64,000 bases of DNA from Streptococcus pneumoniae (GCA_040719455.1 JBFDTN010000001.1:806001-870000); one strand, 5' to 3'; positions 1 to 10,532 are shown, counted from the first letter of the stretch. Notes: generated by a model not told the origin, from the letters alone. Numbers and translations: made by a program.

Positions 1-312
1 TTTTAATACACTTGCCATTTCTTCTAAAAAAGCAGGATCGTGCTGACCATCCCCATCTACCTGTACTGCAATATCATATTGATATTTTTTAGCATATAGA
101 TAGCCAGTCTGCACTGCACCGCCGATCCCTAGGTTAATGGGAAGGTCAACTACATTATAACCATTTTTCTTACAAACTTCTAATGTATTATCTGTTGAGC
201 AGTCATTGATAATCACATAATCAAAATGTGGTGCTTTTTCTTTGATTGCTTGAATCGTATTTTCAATGTTACTACTTTCATTATAAGCTGGTATAATAAT
301 CAACTTCTTCAC
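1..312 (-). CDS. Family 2 glycosyltransferase, 3' end off the window
   Basis: Only the first 104 codons are inside the window. The translation begins KKLIIIPAYNES and contains VIINDCSTDNT and QVDGDGQHDP, the N-terminal GT-A fold, nucleotide-binding loop and DxD-type metal site of GT2 polyprenol-phosphate or wall-sugar transferases. No ATG is in frame: the preceding in-frame stop leaves GTG at 312 as the only reasonable start, with GGAG 12 nt upstream. It lies 23 bp after the next glycosyltransferase gene, so it is probably cotranscribed in the polysaccharide locus. The sugar and acceptor cannot be told from this fragment. Confidence 0.85.
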   Translation of the reverse strand, partial: MKKLIIIPAYNESSNIENTIQAIKEKAPHFDYVIINDCSTDNTLEVCKKNGYNVVDLPINLGIGGAVQTGYLYAKKYQYDIAVQVDGDGQHDPAFLEEMASVLK

Positions 313-335
313 GTTCGTTCATTTCTCCAATACTG

Positions 336-1115
336 TTATTGACTGTTGGTATGCTGACTTTTTTCATAAAATTTCATTAGAAAAGATGCGATAAAGCTAG
401 GCCACATCAACTGATACATATACATATCTTCTTTACTGCGTGTATTATCTGAAATCGTCGCAGTAGTTTCAGAATCTCCATGAATACGATGATACATCAG
501 CTTTTCCGGAATATAAACAAAGCGACCTTGATAGTGCTCATTGATATCATACCAAGCATACCAATCCAAAGATGTCTTCAAATCTTCACGGAAAGAAAAT
601 CCTGATAATTTGGCGCGATTGTAACTAACAGCCGGACAACAAATCGGATTTCCAAGAGCCAATACTCTCTTCTTCCAAAATTTAGAGCTTGGAAAGAGAG
701 ACATTGTGCGTAACATCCATGTCTTAATTTTTAAATTGCGATTAGGAGGTACGACTTGTTGATCACGATATTCTGCATAGTCTGAAAAAACAATCGTTGC
801 ATCTTTATATTGACGGAATTTTTCTATGATGGACTTTGTATATTCATGCTCATATAGATCATCTTGATGGGCAATGGTTACATACGGCGTGCTCACAAAT
901 GACATGGCTTGATTCCAATCACGACCAATACCGCCTCCTTGTCCTGTTTTAAGCAATAATCCATACTTCTGACAAACTTCTTCAACATAAGAATTTGTTT
1001 TATGGATATAGACAAAAATTTCTGATGGTACTGTTTGATGAATCAACGATTGGATACACTCTTCTAAAAACGGACTTTCTCCATAAGCTGACACCACAAA
1101 CGTGTGTTCTAACAT
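336..1115 (-). CDS. Family 2 glycosyltransferase
   Basis: This 259-residue protein has a GT-A Rossmann start (TFVVSAYGESPFLEECIQSL), a conserved GGGIGRDWNQA loop near 60-70 and an acidic metal site HQDD (D85-D86). Those are marks of a family 2 glycosyltransferase that moves a sugar from a nucleotide donor. No membrane segment is obvious, so it is probably a soluble or peripheral enzyme acting at the inner membrane face. It is 6 bp downstream of the GtrB-like gene and 23 bp upstream of another GT2 gene. The context supports side-chain or backbone assembly of the rhamnose wall polysaccharide; the sugar transferred is unknown. Confidence 0.85.
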   Translation of the reverse strand: MLEHTFVVSAYGESPFLEECIQSLIHQTVPSEIFVYIHKTNSYVEEVCQKYGLLLKTGQGGGIGRDWNQAMSFVSTPYVTIAHQDDLYEHEYTKSIIEKFRQYKDATIVFSDYAEYRDQQVVPPNRNLKIKTWMLRTMSLFPSSKFWKKRVLALGNPICCPAVSYNRAKLSGFSFREDLKTSLDWYAWYDINEHYQGRFVYIPEKLMYHRIHGDSETTATISDNTRSKEDMYMYQLMWPSFIASFLMKFYEKSQHTNSQ

Positions 1116-1121
1116 CTTCTT

Positions 1122-2054
1122 CTACCTTTCTTGTTGACTACTCTCTTTAACAATATAAATCGGACGTTTCTTGGTTTCCATAAAGATTTTTCCGATATAT
1201 TTCCCAAGAATACCGATGCTCAACAGCTGGAATCCTCCTAAAAAGAGAATAATAGACACCATAGATGGCCAACCGGAAGTCGGATCGCCAAAAATCAAGG
1301 TTCTGACAATGACAATCCCCATCAAGATAAATGCTAAGAAACAAGCAGTCATCCCTGCAACAAAGGCAATGGTCAACGGAGCATCGGAAAAGTTAACGAT
1401 TCCCTCCAAAGAATAGCTAAAAAGCTGCCAGAAATTCCAGCTAGTCGTCCCTGCAACACGTTCAACATTTTTGTATTCCAAATAGGTAGTCTTAAAACCA
1501 ACCCATGCAAAAATTCCTTTTGAGAACCGATTATACTCTGTCACTTCTAAGATGGCATCCACCATGGAGCGTCTCATGAGGCGAAAATCACGGGCACCAT
1601 CAACCATCTCCACTTGACTGATTCGATTGATGAGTTTATAAAAAAGCTTGGCAAAAAAGCTCCGAATAGGAGGTTCTCCGTCTCGTGTCGTCCGTCTAGT
1701 CCCTACACAGTCTAGGTCTAAATCTTCCTCTAGCATAGCCTTCATCTGCACCAGTAGTTCAGGTGGATCTTGCAAATCCACATCCATAACGGTCACTAAA
1801 TCACCTTTAGCATACTCTAAACCTGCGTAAAGGGCTGCTTCCTTGCCAAAATTTCTCGAAAATGAAAGATAGTGGACATGATGGTGACTGCTACTCAAAT
1901 CCCGTAAGACTTCAAGCGTCCTATCTCGCGAACCATCATTGATAAAAATGTATTCAATTTCTGTTTGTAGTTGAGCTTTAATCTTCTCGACCTCTGCAAA
2001 AAAGAGAGGAATACTTTCCTCCTCGTTAAAACAGGGGATGATGATTGAGAGCAT
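1122..2054 (-). CDS. GtrB/GacI/SccN-like polyprenyl-phosphate glycosyltransferase
   Basis: The 310-residue protein has an N-terminal GT2 domain (IIIPCFNEEESI; metal site DVDLQDPPE with D91 and D93; SFSRNFGKEAA near 64-74) and two C-terminal hydrophobic segments at about 226-254 and 263-290, followed by a basic tail. This is the layout of bactoprenol-phosphate glucosyl or GlcNAc transferases. GtrB, GacI and SccN load a sugar onto undecaprenyl phosphate for side-chain addition outside the membrane. A good RBS (AAGGAG) precedes ATG at 2054. The first gene after the rml genes in this locus, it is separated from rmlB by 188 bp with two inverted repeats. Family call is firm; the sugar is not. Confidence 0.85.
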   Translation of the reverse strand: MLSIIIPCFNEEESIPLFFAEVEKIKAQLQTEIEYIFINDGSRDRTLEVLRDLSSSHHHVHYLSFSRNFGKEAALYAGLEYAKGDLVTVMDVDLQDPPELLVQMKAMLEEDLDLDCVGTRRTTRDGEPPIRSFFAKLFYKLINRISQVEMVDGARDFRLMRRSMVDAILEVTEYNRFSKGIFAWVGFKTTYLEYKNVERVAGTTSWNFWQLFSYSLEGIVNFSDAPLTIAFVAGMTACFLAFILMGIVIVRTLIFGDPTSGWPSMVSIILFLGGFQLLSIGILGKYIGKIFMETKKRPIYIVKESSQQER

Positions 2055-2160
2055 GTGCTTACTCCTTGTCTTAATTGCTTTGATAAATATTAAAGAATGA
2101 AACTCTATGAAATTTCTAAAGTTTCACTTTCGTATGATTTGGTGTCTTGATTGAGTGAAT

Positions 2161-2215
2161 TTTTAGGATGCTGCAATCCTAAAATTCAGAGACTGAGTAC
2201 AATGGCCCAGTCTCT
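2161..2215. terminator. Two tandem hairpins between rmlB and the gtrB-like gene
   Basis: Two perfect inverted repeats lie in the 188-bp gap. TTTTAGGAT/ATCCTAAAA is at 2161-2169 and 2176-2184 (6-nt loop). AGAGACTG/CAGTCTCT is at 2188-2195 and 2208-2215 (12-nt loop). They follow the rmlB stop on the minus strand but lack a strong U-tract, so they may attenuate or stabilise the rml transcript rather than stop it fully. Confidence 0.45.
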
Positions 2216-2242
2216 CAGTTTCTTTACTATTTCTGTGATTTC

Positions 2243-3313
<1,071 letters not shown>

Positions 3314-3907
3314 TTACAAATCTTCTTTTCTCAATGGTTTGACATCCTTGAGCATTGGGTGGTTTTTATCTGCTTCAGATACTTCTGCTGCTTCAAGATT
3401 TTCCCACTTGATACCCAAACTTGGATCCGCATAGTTAACAAAGGCGTATTTTGGTTTCAACTCCAAAGCCCAGTAGTCATTGACCAAGTAGCTGTAAGCC
3501 ACGGTATCTGACAAGACTTGGAAGCCATTTGCAACACCGCGCGGCACAAAGATGCCCTTGCTAGCGTCAATTTCTGTTTGATAGACATTACCAAAGGTAT
3601 CACCCTCGCGGAGATCAACCCAAGAACCTAGGACTTTTCCGCCGTCTGCAACCGAGATGTATTTATCCCAAGGCTCTGCATGTAGACCACGAAGAACGTG
3701 CTTACGCGAAAAGCTGACATTGTTTTGCAATTTGCCTTCTGCAAAAAAGCTTTCAGGAAAACCTAGTGGTAGCATTTTTTCCTTTTGGAAATTTTCTTTA
3801 AACCAGCCACGGTTGTCACCACGAACAGGAATATCAAACTCTAGCAAGCCTGGAATTGCTGCAATCTCACGACAAGCTAATTCCTTATCAAAAAATTGTT
3901 CTGTCAT
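3314..3907 (-). CDS. rmlC: dTDP-4-dehydrorhamnose 3,5-epimerase
   Basis: RmlC (197 aa) epimerises dTDP-4-keto-6-deoxyglucose at C3 and C5 to dTDP-4-keto-L-rhamnose. The cupin fold signature DNRGWFKENF (31-40) and the catalytic-base region HVLRGLHAEPW (H76) are present, and the core PRGVANGFQ is at about 122-130. The ATG at 3907 overlaps the rmlA stop by one base (TAATG), a classic coupling arrangement. It is the middle gene of the rml operon. Family assignment is secure. Confidence 0.96.
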   Translation of the reverse strand: MTEQFFDKELACREIAAIPGLLEFDIPVRGDNRGWFKENFQKEKMLPLGFPESFFAEGKLQNNVSFSRKHVLRGLHAEPWDKYISVADGGKVLGSWVDLREGDTFGNVYQTEIDASKGIFVPRGVANGFQVLSDTVAYSYLVNDYWALELKPKYAFVNYADPSLGIKWENLEAAEVSEADKNHPMLKDVKPLRKEDL

Positions 3908-4776
3908 TAAGCCTCTCCAATCAGACGGAGCAAGTATTGTCCGTATTCATTTTTCTTCAATGGTTGAGCCAGTTCATAGACCTGCTCTTTGGTGATGTAG
4001 CCCATGCGGTAGGCAATTTCTTCAAGGTTTGCCACTTGAACATTCTGCAAGCGTTGCACGGTTTCAATATACTGGGCTGCTTCTAACAGGCTCTCATGCG
4101 TACCTGTATCAAGCCAAGCAAATCCACGACCCATAAGCTCCACAGATAAATCACCACGCTCTAAATAGGCCTTGTTGACATCTGTGATTTCAAGTTCCCC
4201 ACGAGGAGACGGTTTGATATTTTTAGCAATTTCAACTACGTCATTGTCATAGAAATAAAGACCAGTCACGGCAAAATTAGATTTTGGTTGTTCTGGTTTT
4301 TCTTCGATTGAGATAGCATTCATGTCCGCATCAAATTCCACGACTCCAAAGCGTTCTGGGTCTTTTACTTGATAGCCAAAGACAGTCGCTCCTTTTTCTT
4401 TACTTGCCGCACGTTGGAGCATCTTGGTCAAACCATTTCCGTGATAAATATTGTCACCTAAGATAAGCGCAACCGAATCATCACCGATAAATTCTTCTCC
4501 GATAATAAAGGCTTGAGCAAGACCATCTGGGCTTGGTTGAACTGCATAAGAAAGCGAAATCCCAAGTTCAGAGCCATCTCCTAACATTTCCTCAAAACGA
4601 GGGAGGTCTGTCGGTGTGGAAATGATTAAAATGTCCTTGATACCTGCCAACATGAGAGTTGACAAGGGATAATAAACCATTGGTTTATCGTAAATCGGCA
4701 TCAATTGTTTAGATGCTGCACGGGTCAATGGGTACAAACGTGTCCCAGAACCTCCTGCGAGAATAATACCTTTCAT
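3907..4776 (-). CDS. rmlA: Glucose-1-phosphate thymidylyltransferase
   Basis: RmlA (289 aa) makes dTDP-glucose from dTTP and glucose-1-phosphate, the entry step to dTDP-rhamnose and the usual point of end-product inhibition. The nucleotide-binding start [11 protein letters not shown] (8-18), K23 and the metal-binding GDNIYHG (D108) are all intact. It is the first gene of the operon, preceded by an extended -10 promoter at 4812-4820, and its stop overlaps the rmlC start. Product: precursor for the rhamnose backbone of the wall polysaccharide built by the glycosyltransferases to its left. Confidence 0.97.
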   Translation of the reverse strand: MKGIILAGGSGTRLYPLTRAASKQLMPIYDKPMVYYPLSTLMLAGIKDILIISTPTDLPRFEEMLGDGSELGISLSYAVQPSPDGLAQAFIIGEEFIGDDSVALILGDNIYHGNGLTKMLQRAASKEKGATVFGYQVKDPERFGVVEFDADMNAISIEEKPEQPKSNFAVTGLYFYDNDVVEIAKNIKPSPRGELEITDVNKAYLERGDLSVELMGRGFAWLDTGTHESLLEAAQYIETVQRLQNVQVANLEEIAYRMGYITKEQVYELAQPLKKNEYGQYLLRLIGEA

Positions 4777-4811
4777 AGGTTAAAAACCTTTCTGTCTGTA
4801 ATCTTCTTTTT

Positions 4812-4820
4812 ATTGTACCA
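4812..4820 (-). promoter_or_regulatory. Extended -10 promoter of rmlA
   Basis: On the minus strand the sequence TGGTACAAT gives an extended -10 box (TGnTACAAT) about 35 bp before the rmlA start codon. No clear -35 is seen, which is usual for TGn promoters. It lies in the 75-bp gap between whiA and rmlA. Confidence 0.55.
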
Positions 4821-4851
4821 TATTTCTGATAAAAAATCATCCTAGCCAAAG

Positions 4852-5763
4852 TCACAAGTCTTCTGCTATTTTATTGATTTTACGCAAGCGATGATTGACC
4901 CCGCTTTTGGTCAAGGGCTGACTGAGACTATCTGCCAGCTGTTGAATAGAATAATCAGGATGTTGAATGCGTAAATGCGCCACCTCCTGCAAATCAACTG
5001 GCAAACTCTCTAATCCAACCGTGTCCATAATCTTACTAATATTGTTAATCGTTTTCATACTTGCAGTTACGGTTCGCGCGATATTTGCTGTCTCTGCATT
5101 ATTGGCACGATTGAGGTCATTTCGAGTCTCCCGTAAAATCTTTACTGACTCAAACTCATTCATTGCTTTCATGGCACCAATGACAATCAAAAAATCCATG
5201 ATGTCTTCTGCCCGTTGGAGATACGTAATAGCTCCTTTTTTTCTCTCCAAGGTCTTGGCATCCAGCAGAAACTTCTGCAATAGAGCTGCCATATCCTCCG
5301 CATGGTCTAAATAGACGGATAAAATTTCCAACTGGTATTTGCCAGACTCGGGATCCCTGATACTCCCGCTCGCTAAAAAAGCACCGCGAAGATAAGCACG
5401 ACTGGCTTCATCACTAGATAAAATGCTTTGGTCAATTCCTGTTTCAACACCAAAGAAAGCATCTGCCAAGTGCAAATCAGCTAAAATCTCCTCCACAGCA
5501 TGATCGACAAATACAGTATAGACACGATTTTTACGTAAATTTGTCTTTTGATGGTGGCGAATATCTGCCTTCACCTCATAAAAATGAAGCAATAGTTCAT
5601 AAATATGGCGGGCAACCTTGGCATTTTCAGTCGTGATGGATAGGGTCAATCCTTGAGTCGCAATCCCTAGACTCGCTGACATTTTGATAATGGCTGCAAG
5701 TTCATTCTTATCAGCAGTCGCTAGGGCTAGCAATTCTTCTTTTACTCGAATGGTGAAACTCAT
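4852..5763 (-). CDS. whiA: WhiA-family DNA-binding protein
   Basis: WhiA (303 aa) joins a degenerate LAGLIDADG homing-endonuclease-like domain (about 1-200) to a C-terminal helix-turn-helix domain (about 220-300; [26 protein letters not shown] is split across 270-295). In Bacillus it influences cell division and nucleoid behaviour, and in actinomycetes it controls sporulation; its streptococcal role is poorly known. The start codon overlaps the yvcK stop by 4 nt (ATGA), so it is translated with rapZ and yvcK. It is the last gene of that operon. Confidence 0.95.
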   Translation of the reverse strand: MSFTIRVKEELLALATADKNELAAIIKMSASLGIATQGLTLSITTENAKVARHIYELLLHFYEVKADIRHHQKTNLRKNRVYTVFVDHAVEEILADLHLADAFFGVETGIDQSILSSDEASRAYLRGAFLASGSIRDPESGKYQLEILSVYLDHAEDMAALLQKFLLDAKTLERKKGAITYLQRAEDIMDFLIVIGAMKAMNEFESVKILRETRNDLNRANNAETANIARTVTASMKTINNISKIMDTVGLESLPVDLQEVAHLRIQHPDYSIQQLADSLSQPLTKSGVNHRLRKINKIAEDL

Positions 5764-6737
5764 GGATTCACCCGTATCTGGCTGAGCAATTCCTCAACGA
5801 CTGCCTCTCCGTCATGAAAGGCACCGCCATTTTCTAATTTCAAAAAATTAGAAGAAATGACACGTGGAACTTGCCTCTTCAGACCTGCAAAATCATGCTC
5901 AACCTGCACGAGATATTCATCAAATTGATGACTATTCATATATTCTTGTGGCACAGGCTCGATATTGACCAAAACCGTGTCAATAAAGGATTGCCCCAAA
6001 TGGCGATGGAGCACAGCCACATGGTCGCTATCTGAAAAATGCTCCGTTTCCCCACGCTGGGTCATGATGTTGCACACATAAGCAACCTCTGCCTTGGTCT
6101 CTAGTAGCGCTTGACCAATTTCCTCAATGACAAGATTTGGCAAAATTGAGGTAAAAAGAGAGCCTGGACCTAGGACCACCAAATCACTCTCTAAAATCGT
6201 CTGAACCACTTTTTTACTAGCAACCGGCTTGTCTTGATTATAGGTATTAGTCACATAGACATGTTCAATCATGCCTGAATGATTAGCCAACTGACTCTCT
6301 CCTGCAACTTCACGCCCATCTGTAAAGACCGCATGAAGGGTCAAAGGACTATCACTTGATGGATAGATTTTTCCAGTTGTATGGAAAAACTTGGTCAAGA
6401 GCTGCATGGCATTATAGGTCGAACCCTGCATTTCTGAAATCCCTGCAATGATGAGATTTCCCAAGGGATGTCCTGCCAAAGGACCATCTTCATCTGCAAA
6501 ACGATACTGAAAAACCTGCTCATAAAAACGTGGCATGTCTGATAACGCCACCAAGACATTGCGCAAATCACCTGGAGGAGTGATATGCTGAAGGCTCTTT
6601 CTCAGCTCACCTGAACTCCCTCCATCATCTGCTACCGTGACAATAGCTGCAATGTCCACATCCTTTTTTCGCAAGCTATCTAAAATGACAGAAATGCCTG
6701 TTCCACCGCCAATGACGGCTATTTTCGGTTTTCTCAT
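5760..6737 (-). CDS. yvcK: YvcK/CofD-like gluconeogenesis factor
   Basis: A 325-residue CofD-like protein with the glycine-rich start [18 protein letters not shown] (6-23) and [14 protein letters not shown] (about 35-48), both typical of YvcK. Bacillus YvcK binds UDP-sugars and is needed for morphology on gluconeogenic carbon sources. In pneumococcus YvcK affects septal cell-wall synthesis. Its ATG overlaps the rapZ stop and its stop overlaps the whiA start, each by 4 nt, so the three are one translationally coupled operon. Identification is firm. Confidence 0.95.
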   Translation of the reverse strand: MRKPKIAVIGGGTGISVILDSLRKKDVDIAAIVTVADDGGSSGELRKSLQHITPPGDLRNVLVALSDMPRFYEQVFQYRFADEDGPLAGHPLGNLIIAGISEMQGSTYNAMQLLTKFFHTTGKIYPSSDSPLTLHAVFTDGREVAGESQLANHSGMIEHVYVTNTYNQDKPVASKKVVQTILESDLVVLGPGSLFTSILPNLVIEEIGQALLETKAEVAYVCNIMTQRGETEHFSDSDHVAVLHRHLGQSFIDTVLVNIEPVPQEYMNSHQFDEYLVQVEHDFAGLKRQVPRVISSNFLKLENGGAFHDGEAVVEELLSQIRVNP

Positions 6738-7624
6738 GAACGATTTACCGTTTCCTTTCTGCGGTCCTTGTCCCTGTGACTACTATTGACTGTCCAGTTT
6801 TTGCTCAAGTCATCGGCAAGGCGTTGCGCAAAAGCAACGCTACGGTGCTGACCACCTGTGCAGCCAACAGCAATCGTCAAGACAGACTTGCCCTCTTTTT
6901 GATAGCCTGGCAGGATCGGCTCAATCAAGGCTAGCAAGTGTTTATAAAAATCCTCAGACTCAGGATGATTCATGACATAATCAAAAACTGGTTTGTCTAA
7001 TCCTGTTTGATTTCGTAACTCTACTTGATAATAAGGATTTGGCAAGAAACGAACATCAAAAACCAAGTCAGCATCTAAGGGAAGCCCATATTTAAAGCCG
7101 AAACTCATGACTTCCACACGGAAACTCTGACTAGAGTCAAGATCGGAGAATTCTTGCGAGATGGTCTTGCGTAATTCTCTTGGTGTTAACTCCGTAGTAT
7201 CAACCACATTTTGACTGAGATTTTTAAGCGGCGCTAAAAGCTCACGTTCAAGCTTAATCCCATCTAAAATCCGACCATCTGCTGCTAGAGGATGACTCCG
7301 TCTCGTCTCCTTGTAGCGAGCCACCAACTCCTTATCTGCCGCGTCTAAAAACAAGATTTTAAAGTTCAAGGCCTCATCCTGTTCAATCTCATCTAAAACT
7401 GTCTGAATCTCAGAAAAGAAGGAACGACTCCGCATATCTACCACCATGGCAACTTTATCATTGTCTTTTTTGGTCTCAACGAGCTGTAAAAATTTCGGAA
7501 CCAAGGCTGGAGGCATATTATCAATAGTAAAATACCCCAAATCTTCAAAGGACTGAATCGCAACGGTCTTTCCTGCTCCACTCATCCCTGTCACAATGAC
7601 CAAATCTAATCTTTTTTCTGTCAT
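6734..7624 (-). CDS. rapZ: RapZ-family nucleotide-binding protein (YvcJ)
   Basis: RapZ/YvcJ is a P-loop ATP/GTP-binding protein; in E. coli it adapts RNase E to a small RNA, in Bacillus it affects competence. The Walker A box GMSGAGKT is at 13-20, followed by [18 protein letters not shown] and a conserved C-terminal [10 protein letters not shown] start at ATG 7624 because AGGGGAAG sits 5-8 nt upstream and the protein then begins like its relatives. An in-frame ATG at 7639 lies at the edge of a MITE-like repeat and has no RBS. First gene of rapZ-yvcK-whiA. Confidence 0.94.
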   Translation of the reverse strand: MTEKRLDLVIVTGMSGAGKTVAIQSFEDLGYFTIDNMPPALVPKFLQLVETKKDNDKVAMVVDMRSRSFFSEIQTVLDEIEQDEALNFKILFLDAADKELVARYKETRRSHPLAADGRILDGIKLERELLAPLKNLSQNVVDTTELTPRELRKTISQEFSDLDSSQSFRVEVMSFGFKYGLPLDADLVFDVRFLPNPYYQVELRNQTGLDKPVFDYVMNHPESEDFYKHLLALIEPILPGYQKEGKSVLTIAVGCTGGQHRSVAFAQRLADDLSKNWTVNSSHRDKDRRKETVNRS

Positions 7625-7636
7625 AACTTCCCCTAC

Positions 7637-7741
7637 CATAGTTGTTTAGTTTTGATTTAGTACGAGGCAACGAGTCACAGGCATAACTAGGGTTAGACAA
7701 GACGAGTTAACGACGTAATAAATGAAAACGGAATGACTATA
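7637..7741. repeat. MITE-like repeat, copy 1 (105 bp)
   Basis: One of four copies of a small noncoding element in this window. The ends are inverted: about TATAGTTGTTTAGTTTT on the left and, read from the right, TATAGTCATTTCGTTTT. The ends carry TA, as in elements mobilised by IS630/mariner enzymes. This copy fills the gap between rapZ and ridA, and its left end supplies the alternative, probably unused, upstream ATG of rapZ. Size and layout recall the pneumococcal RUP element, but identity to RUP was not checked. Confidence 0.8.
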
Positions 7742-7770
7742 AAAAGGTCAGACAAATGTCCACCCTTTTA
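7741..7770 (-). terminator. Terminator after ridA
   Basis: Minus-strand sequence AAAAGGGTGGACA, a 2-4 nt loop, TGTCTGACC and a run of T follows the ridA stop directly. The stem is imperfect but ends in a clear U-tract. It abuts the MITE copy. Confidence 0.55.
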
Positions 7771-8148
7771 CACAATTTCTGCAATAACCTCAATCTCAAC
7801 CTTGACATCTCGTGGGAGACGTGCCACTTCCACCGCTGAACGAGCAGGAAATTCCGTCGAAAAGGCTGTTTGATAGACTTCATTAAAGGGCACAAAATCA
7901 TTCATATCACTCAAGAAACAAGTAGTTTTGACCACATAATCAAAATCTGTTCCAGCTGCCTCTAAAATAGCTTTGATATTTGCCAAGACTTGCGTGGTTT
8001 GCTCTTGAATAGTTGTACCAACGATTTCACCTGTTTCAGGTGATAAAGGAACTTGACCACTTGCAAATAAGAGGTTTCCGACAATTTTTCCTTGCACATA
8101 AGGGCCGATTGCTGCTGGTGCTTTATCTGTATGAATTGTTTTTGCCAT
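7768..8148 (-). CDS. ridA: RidA family enamine/imine deaminase
   Basis: RidA (126 aa) hydrolyses reactive enamine and imine intermediates, such as those released by threonine dehydratase and other PLP enzymes, and so protects PLP enzymes in the cytoplasm. The signature PARSAVEVARLPRD holds the substrate-binding Arg (R103), and VEIEVIA at the C-terminus has the conserved glutamate. Length is typical. It appears to be a single gene: a terminator precedes it (end of dnaD), and a terminator follows. TGCTATAAT near 8178-8186 on the minus strand would be its extended -10 box. Confidence 0.95.
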   Translation of the reverse strand: MAKTIHTDKAPAAIGPYVQGKIVGNLLFASGQVPLSPETGEIVGTTIQEQTTQVLANIKAILEAAGTDFDYVVKTTCFLSDMNDFVPFNEVYQTAFSTEFPARSAVEVARLPRDVKVEIEVIAEIV

Positions 8149-8198
8149 AGGATTCTCCTGTCCATTTTTCTGTCTCTATTATAGCATAAATCACACAG

Positions 8199-8234
8199 AA
8201 AAGGGACAGAAAATTCCTTTCTCTATCCCTTTTT
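8199..8234 (-). terminator. Terminator after dnaD
   Basis: Stem AAAAGGGATAG/CTGTCCCTTTT on the minus strand (8223-8233 and 8199-8209, one G-U pair), with T residues after it. It ends the metA-dnaD transcript; the other orientation is also A/T flanked. Confidence 0.65.
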
Positions 8235-8254
8235 ACATCCTATAATAATCAATT

Positions 8255-8932
8255 TTAGCCTTGTTTCCACAAATCCATGGCATTCAAAAAGTCATCTGAC
8301 ACACTGACTTTCGTTTGGTCAAATTGCTCTCGTTCCCGTTTTTTGGCTTCTACCTGCTGCACACTGGTAATCCCTTCACGGCGCCAGTTTCTCAAAATGG
8401 CTTGGATGTATTTCCATACAGGTTTTCCACTAAAGACCGCTTCACGAAGCGCTGCTTTAACGAGATCAGACTTAGTTCCCTCGCTCAAGGTTTTCTCCAA
8501 ATCCTCAATTTCATAAGGGGTGAGCAAACGTCCCAATTCTTGCTCAAAGGTTGTCACCACATCTTTTAAAGCATTGGGTGAGGCAGGCTGTTCAGCCAGC
8601 ATTTCTTTAGGCTGTGTCAACTCATCTAGGCGCTCTAAAGCAGGAAGAGCATCAAAAATCGCCTCAATTTCACCATTGAGTTCAATCGTTTTATACTGCA
8701 GTAATCCTTTTTCCGTCAAGCTAGACATGGAACGATTGACTTCTGCTAAGGTCTTTCCTAGACTTTCGGCAATCTGGCTAGGTGAAATCGTCTCCATAGC
8801 AGTCGTATTTTGCAAATAGAAAAACTGCCAGACTAAGAAATCATCGCTGGAGTTAAAAATCTCATGAAAATGGAAGAAAAGGGCGCTTGGCAAGACCAGA
8901 TTGCCCTCTTTAAATGCTCGTAAATAGGTCAT
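8255..8932 (-). CDS. dnaD: DnaD-like replication initiation protein
   Basis: This 225-residue protein has an N-terminal winged-helix region (about 1-90; SPSQIAESLGKTLAEVNRSMSSL resembles a wHTH split over 50-75) and a C-terminal DnaD domain (about 120-200; FEQELGRLLTPYEIEDL, KAALREAVFSGK, WKYIQAILRNW). DnaD works with DnaB and DnaI in Firmicutes to load the replicative helicase at oriC and restart sites. It is 8 bp after metA, an arrangement common in streptococci. The C-terminal YxxxxLxxW-type motif (YIQAILRNW) is intact. Confidence 0.92.
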   Translation of the reverse strand: MTYLRAFKEGNLVLPSALFFHFHEIFNSSDDFLVWQFFYLQNTTAMETISPSQIAESLGKTLAEVNRSMSSLTEKGLLQYKTIELNGEIEAIFDALPALERLDELTQPKEMLAEQPASPNALKDVVTTFEQELGRLLTPYEIEDLEKTLSEGTKSDLVKAALREAVFSGKPVWKYIQAILRNWRREGITSVQQVEAKKREREQFDQTKVSVSDDFLNAMDLWKQG

Positions 8933-8940
8933 AATTCCTC

Positions 8941-9885
8941 TTATAGATAAGCAAAATAGGAAACATTCTCTTCTGGATTCTCCCAGTCAAAGGGTGTTTC
9001 TTGGTAAACAGCATAGTTAATCCAATTACTGAAAAAAAGTGCAGCTGGCAGACTCCAGCAAAGTTTTGGAGGCTTGGTTAGATCATCATCTTTAAAATAA
9101 TGCTCTGGAATGGTAGGATTCAAACCTGCCTCCCTATCTCTCTGGTATTCGTGTAAAAGCGTGTCTCGGTCATACTCTAAATGCCCAAAGCTATACACTT
9201 CACGTAAATCACGACTAGCAAGAACCGATACTCCGACTTCTCTTCCCTCTGCCAAGATTTCTAAGTTTGTCAGAGTTTGAATAGCTTCTTTGGTTACAGT
9301 CGTGTGACGAGAATGGGGCGCAAGATAGTCATCATCAAAACCTCTAAAAAGAAGATTGGGTTGCTGTGGACTTGATTGAGAAAAAATACCTGATAATTTC
9401 TGTGGCAACAAGCTCTTATCCACCCCATAGCGGGCATATAAGCCTGCTTGAGCTCCCCAGCAAATATGTAAGGTCGAATACACATGCGTCTTGCTCCAGT
9501 CAATGACTTGGCAAAACTCTTCCCAATAATCTACCTCTTCAAAAGCTAAATGCTCAACCGGTGCTCCTGTGATAATCAAGCCATCAAAATACCGCTCTCT
9601 AACCTCATCAAAGGTCTTATAGAAAGTCTCTAAATGCTCCAAAGCTGTTGTTTTAAAGGCGTGGCTCTTCATATAGAGAAATTCGACATTGAGCTGCAAG
9701 GGTGTATTTCCTAAGTGCCTCAAGAGCTGAGTTTCGGTGACAATTTTTTGAGGCATGAGGTTTAAAATCAAGATATTCAAGGGACGAATATCTTGATGAT
9801 TAGCCCGTTCATCATCCATGATAAAAACATTCTCAGAACGCAAAATCTGAACAGCTGGCAACTTTTTATCAATCTTAATTGGCAT
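8941..9885 (-). CDS. metA: Homoserine O-acetyltransferase (MetA type)
   Basis: MetA acylates homoserine in methionine synthesis. The start at 9885 gives [10 protein letters not shown], like relatives, with GGAG 9 nt upstream; a longer frame to 9945 would run through the promoter. The nucleophile C142 is in HICWGAQAG and the catalytic His is in SFGHLEY. Residue 111, which sets acyl-CoA choice, is Glu (GAPVE). Glu here goes with acetyl-CoA in Bacillus, Gly with succinyl-CoA in E. coli, so I infer acetyltransferase. A MET-box promoter lies directly upstream, so it is probably controlled by the LysR-type regulator MtaR/MetR. Confidence 0.93.
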   Translation of the reverse strand: MPIKIDKKLPAVQILRSENVFIMDDERANHQDIRPLNILILNLMPQKIVTETQLLRHLGNTPLQLNVEFLYMKSHAFKTTALEHLETFYKTFDEVRERYFDGLIITGAPVEHLAFEEVDYWEEFCQVIDWSKTHVYSTLHICWGAQAGLYARYGVDKSLLPQKLSGIFSQSSPQQPNLLFRGFDDDYLAPHSRHTTVTKEAIQTLTNLEILAEGREVGVSVLASRDLREVYSFGHLEYDRDTLLHEYQRDREAGLNPTIPEHYFKDDDLTKPPKLCWSLPAALFFSNWINYAVYQETPFDWENPEENVSYFAYL

Positions 9886-9916
9886 GAAAATATCTCCTTT
9901 TCTCGTATGTACATTC

Positions 9917-9945
9917 ATTATACTGAAAGGAGATATAGTTTTCAA
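9917..9945 (-). promoter_or_regulatory. Sigma-A promoter of metA
   Basis: On the minus strand TTGAAA (9940-9945), a 17-bp spacer and TATAAT (9917-9922) form a near-consensus promoter about 30 bp before the metA RBS. The -35 box overlaps the weaker of two MET-boxes. Confidence 0.8.
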
Positions 9946-9984
9946 TTATATTTTTTCTCTGACCAGTTATAGTTTCAAACTATA
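9934..9984. promoter_or_regulatory. Two MET-boxes upstream of metA (MtaR/MetR operators)
   Basis: A perfect palindrome TATAGTTTCAAACTATA is at 9968-9984, matching the streptococcal MET-box consensus TATAGTTT-n-AAACTATA bound by MtaR/MetR. A degenerate copy, TATAGTTTTCAATTATA, lies at 9934-9950 over the -35 box. The perfect site is 23 bp upstream of the -35, the usual place for a LysR-type activator; it ends one base before the apt stop codon. No SAM riboswitch or T-box is visible. Confidence 0.8.
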
Positions 9985-10497
9985 TTAGTAATGCATAAGC
10001 ACCTTATAATCGTAATCACCGATCGCTTCACGACCTTTTAGATCATCAAGCTCAATCAGGAAGGCACAGCCTGCTACGATACCACCGAGACGCTCAATCA
10101 TCTCAATCGTAGCCTTCACTGTTCCACCTGTGGCAAGAAGGTCGTCAACAATCAAAACACGTTGTCCTGGCTTAATAGCGTCTGCATGCATAGTGAGGGT
10201 ATCCACACCATACTCTTTTTCATAATCCGCTGAAATCACTTCGCGTGGTAATTTACCAGGTTTACGAACTGGAGCAAAGCCAATCCCAAGTTCAAAAGCC
10301 ACAGGGCAGCCCACGATAAAGCCACGTGCTTCAGGACCGACAATCATGTCAATCTTTTTATCCGTCGCATACTGCACAATCTCACGCACAGCATAGCTAT
10401 AAGCATTTCCATCCGCCATCAAAGGGCTAATGTCACGGAAGATAATCCCTTCTTGTGGATAATTTTCAATACTAGCAATATAATCTTTTAAATTCAT
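9985..10497 (-). CDS. apt: Adenine phosphoribosyltransferase
   Basis: Apt (170 aa) converts adenine and PRPP to AMP, the purine salvage route. The PRPP-binding loop [13 protein letters not shown] is at 114-126, and the N-terminal [14 protein letters not shown] is typical of the family. ATG at 10497 is preceded by AGAAAG. An extended -10 (TGGTATAAT, 10533-10541, minus) would drive it. Its stop codon lies next to the MET-box of metA, so metA is transcribed from its own promoter just downstream. Confidence 0.96.
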   Translation of the reverse strand: MNLKDYIASIENYPQEGIIFRDISPLMADGNAYSYAVREIVQYATDKKIDMIVGPEARGFIVGCPVAFELGIGFAPVRKPGKLPREVISADYEKEYGVDTLTMHADAIKPGQRVLIVDDLLATGGTVKATIEMIERLGGIVAGCAFLIELDDLKGREAIGDYDYKVLMHY

Positions 10498-10532
10498 TGG
10501 TTTCTTTCTATATTTTAAAATTTTTACTCTTC

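Noticed and set aside
9886..9984. SAM riboswitch or T-box in the metA leader
   Set aside because: The leader after the -10 box is about 30 nt, too short for either, and MET-box palindromes explain regulation.
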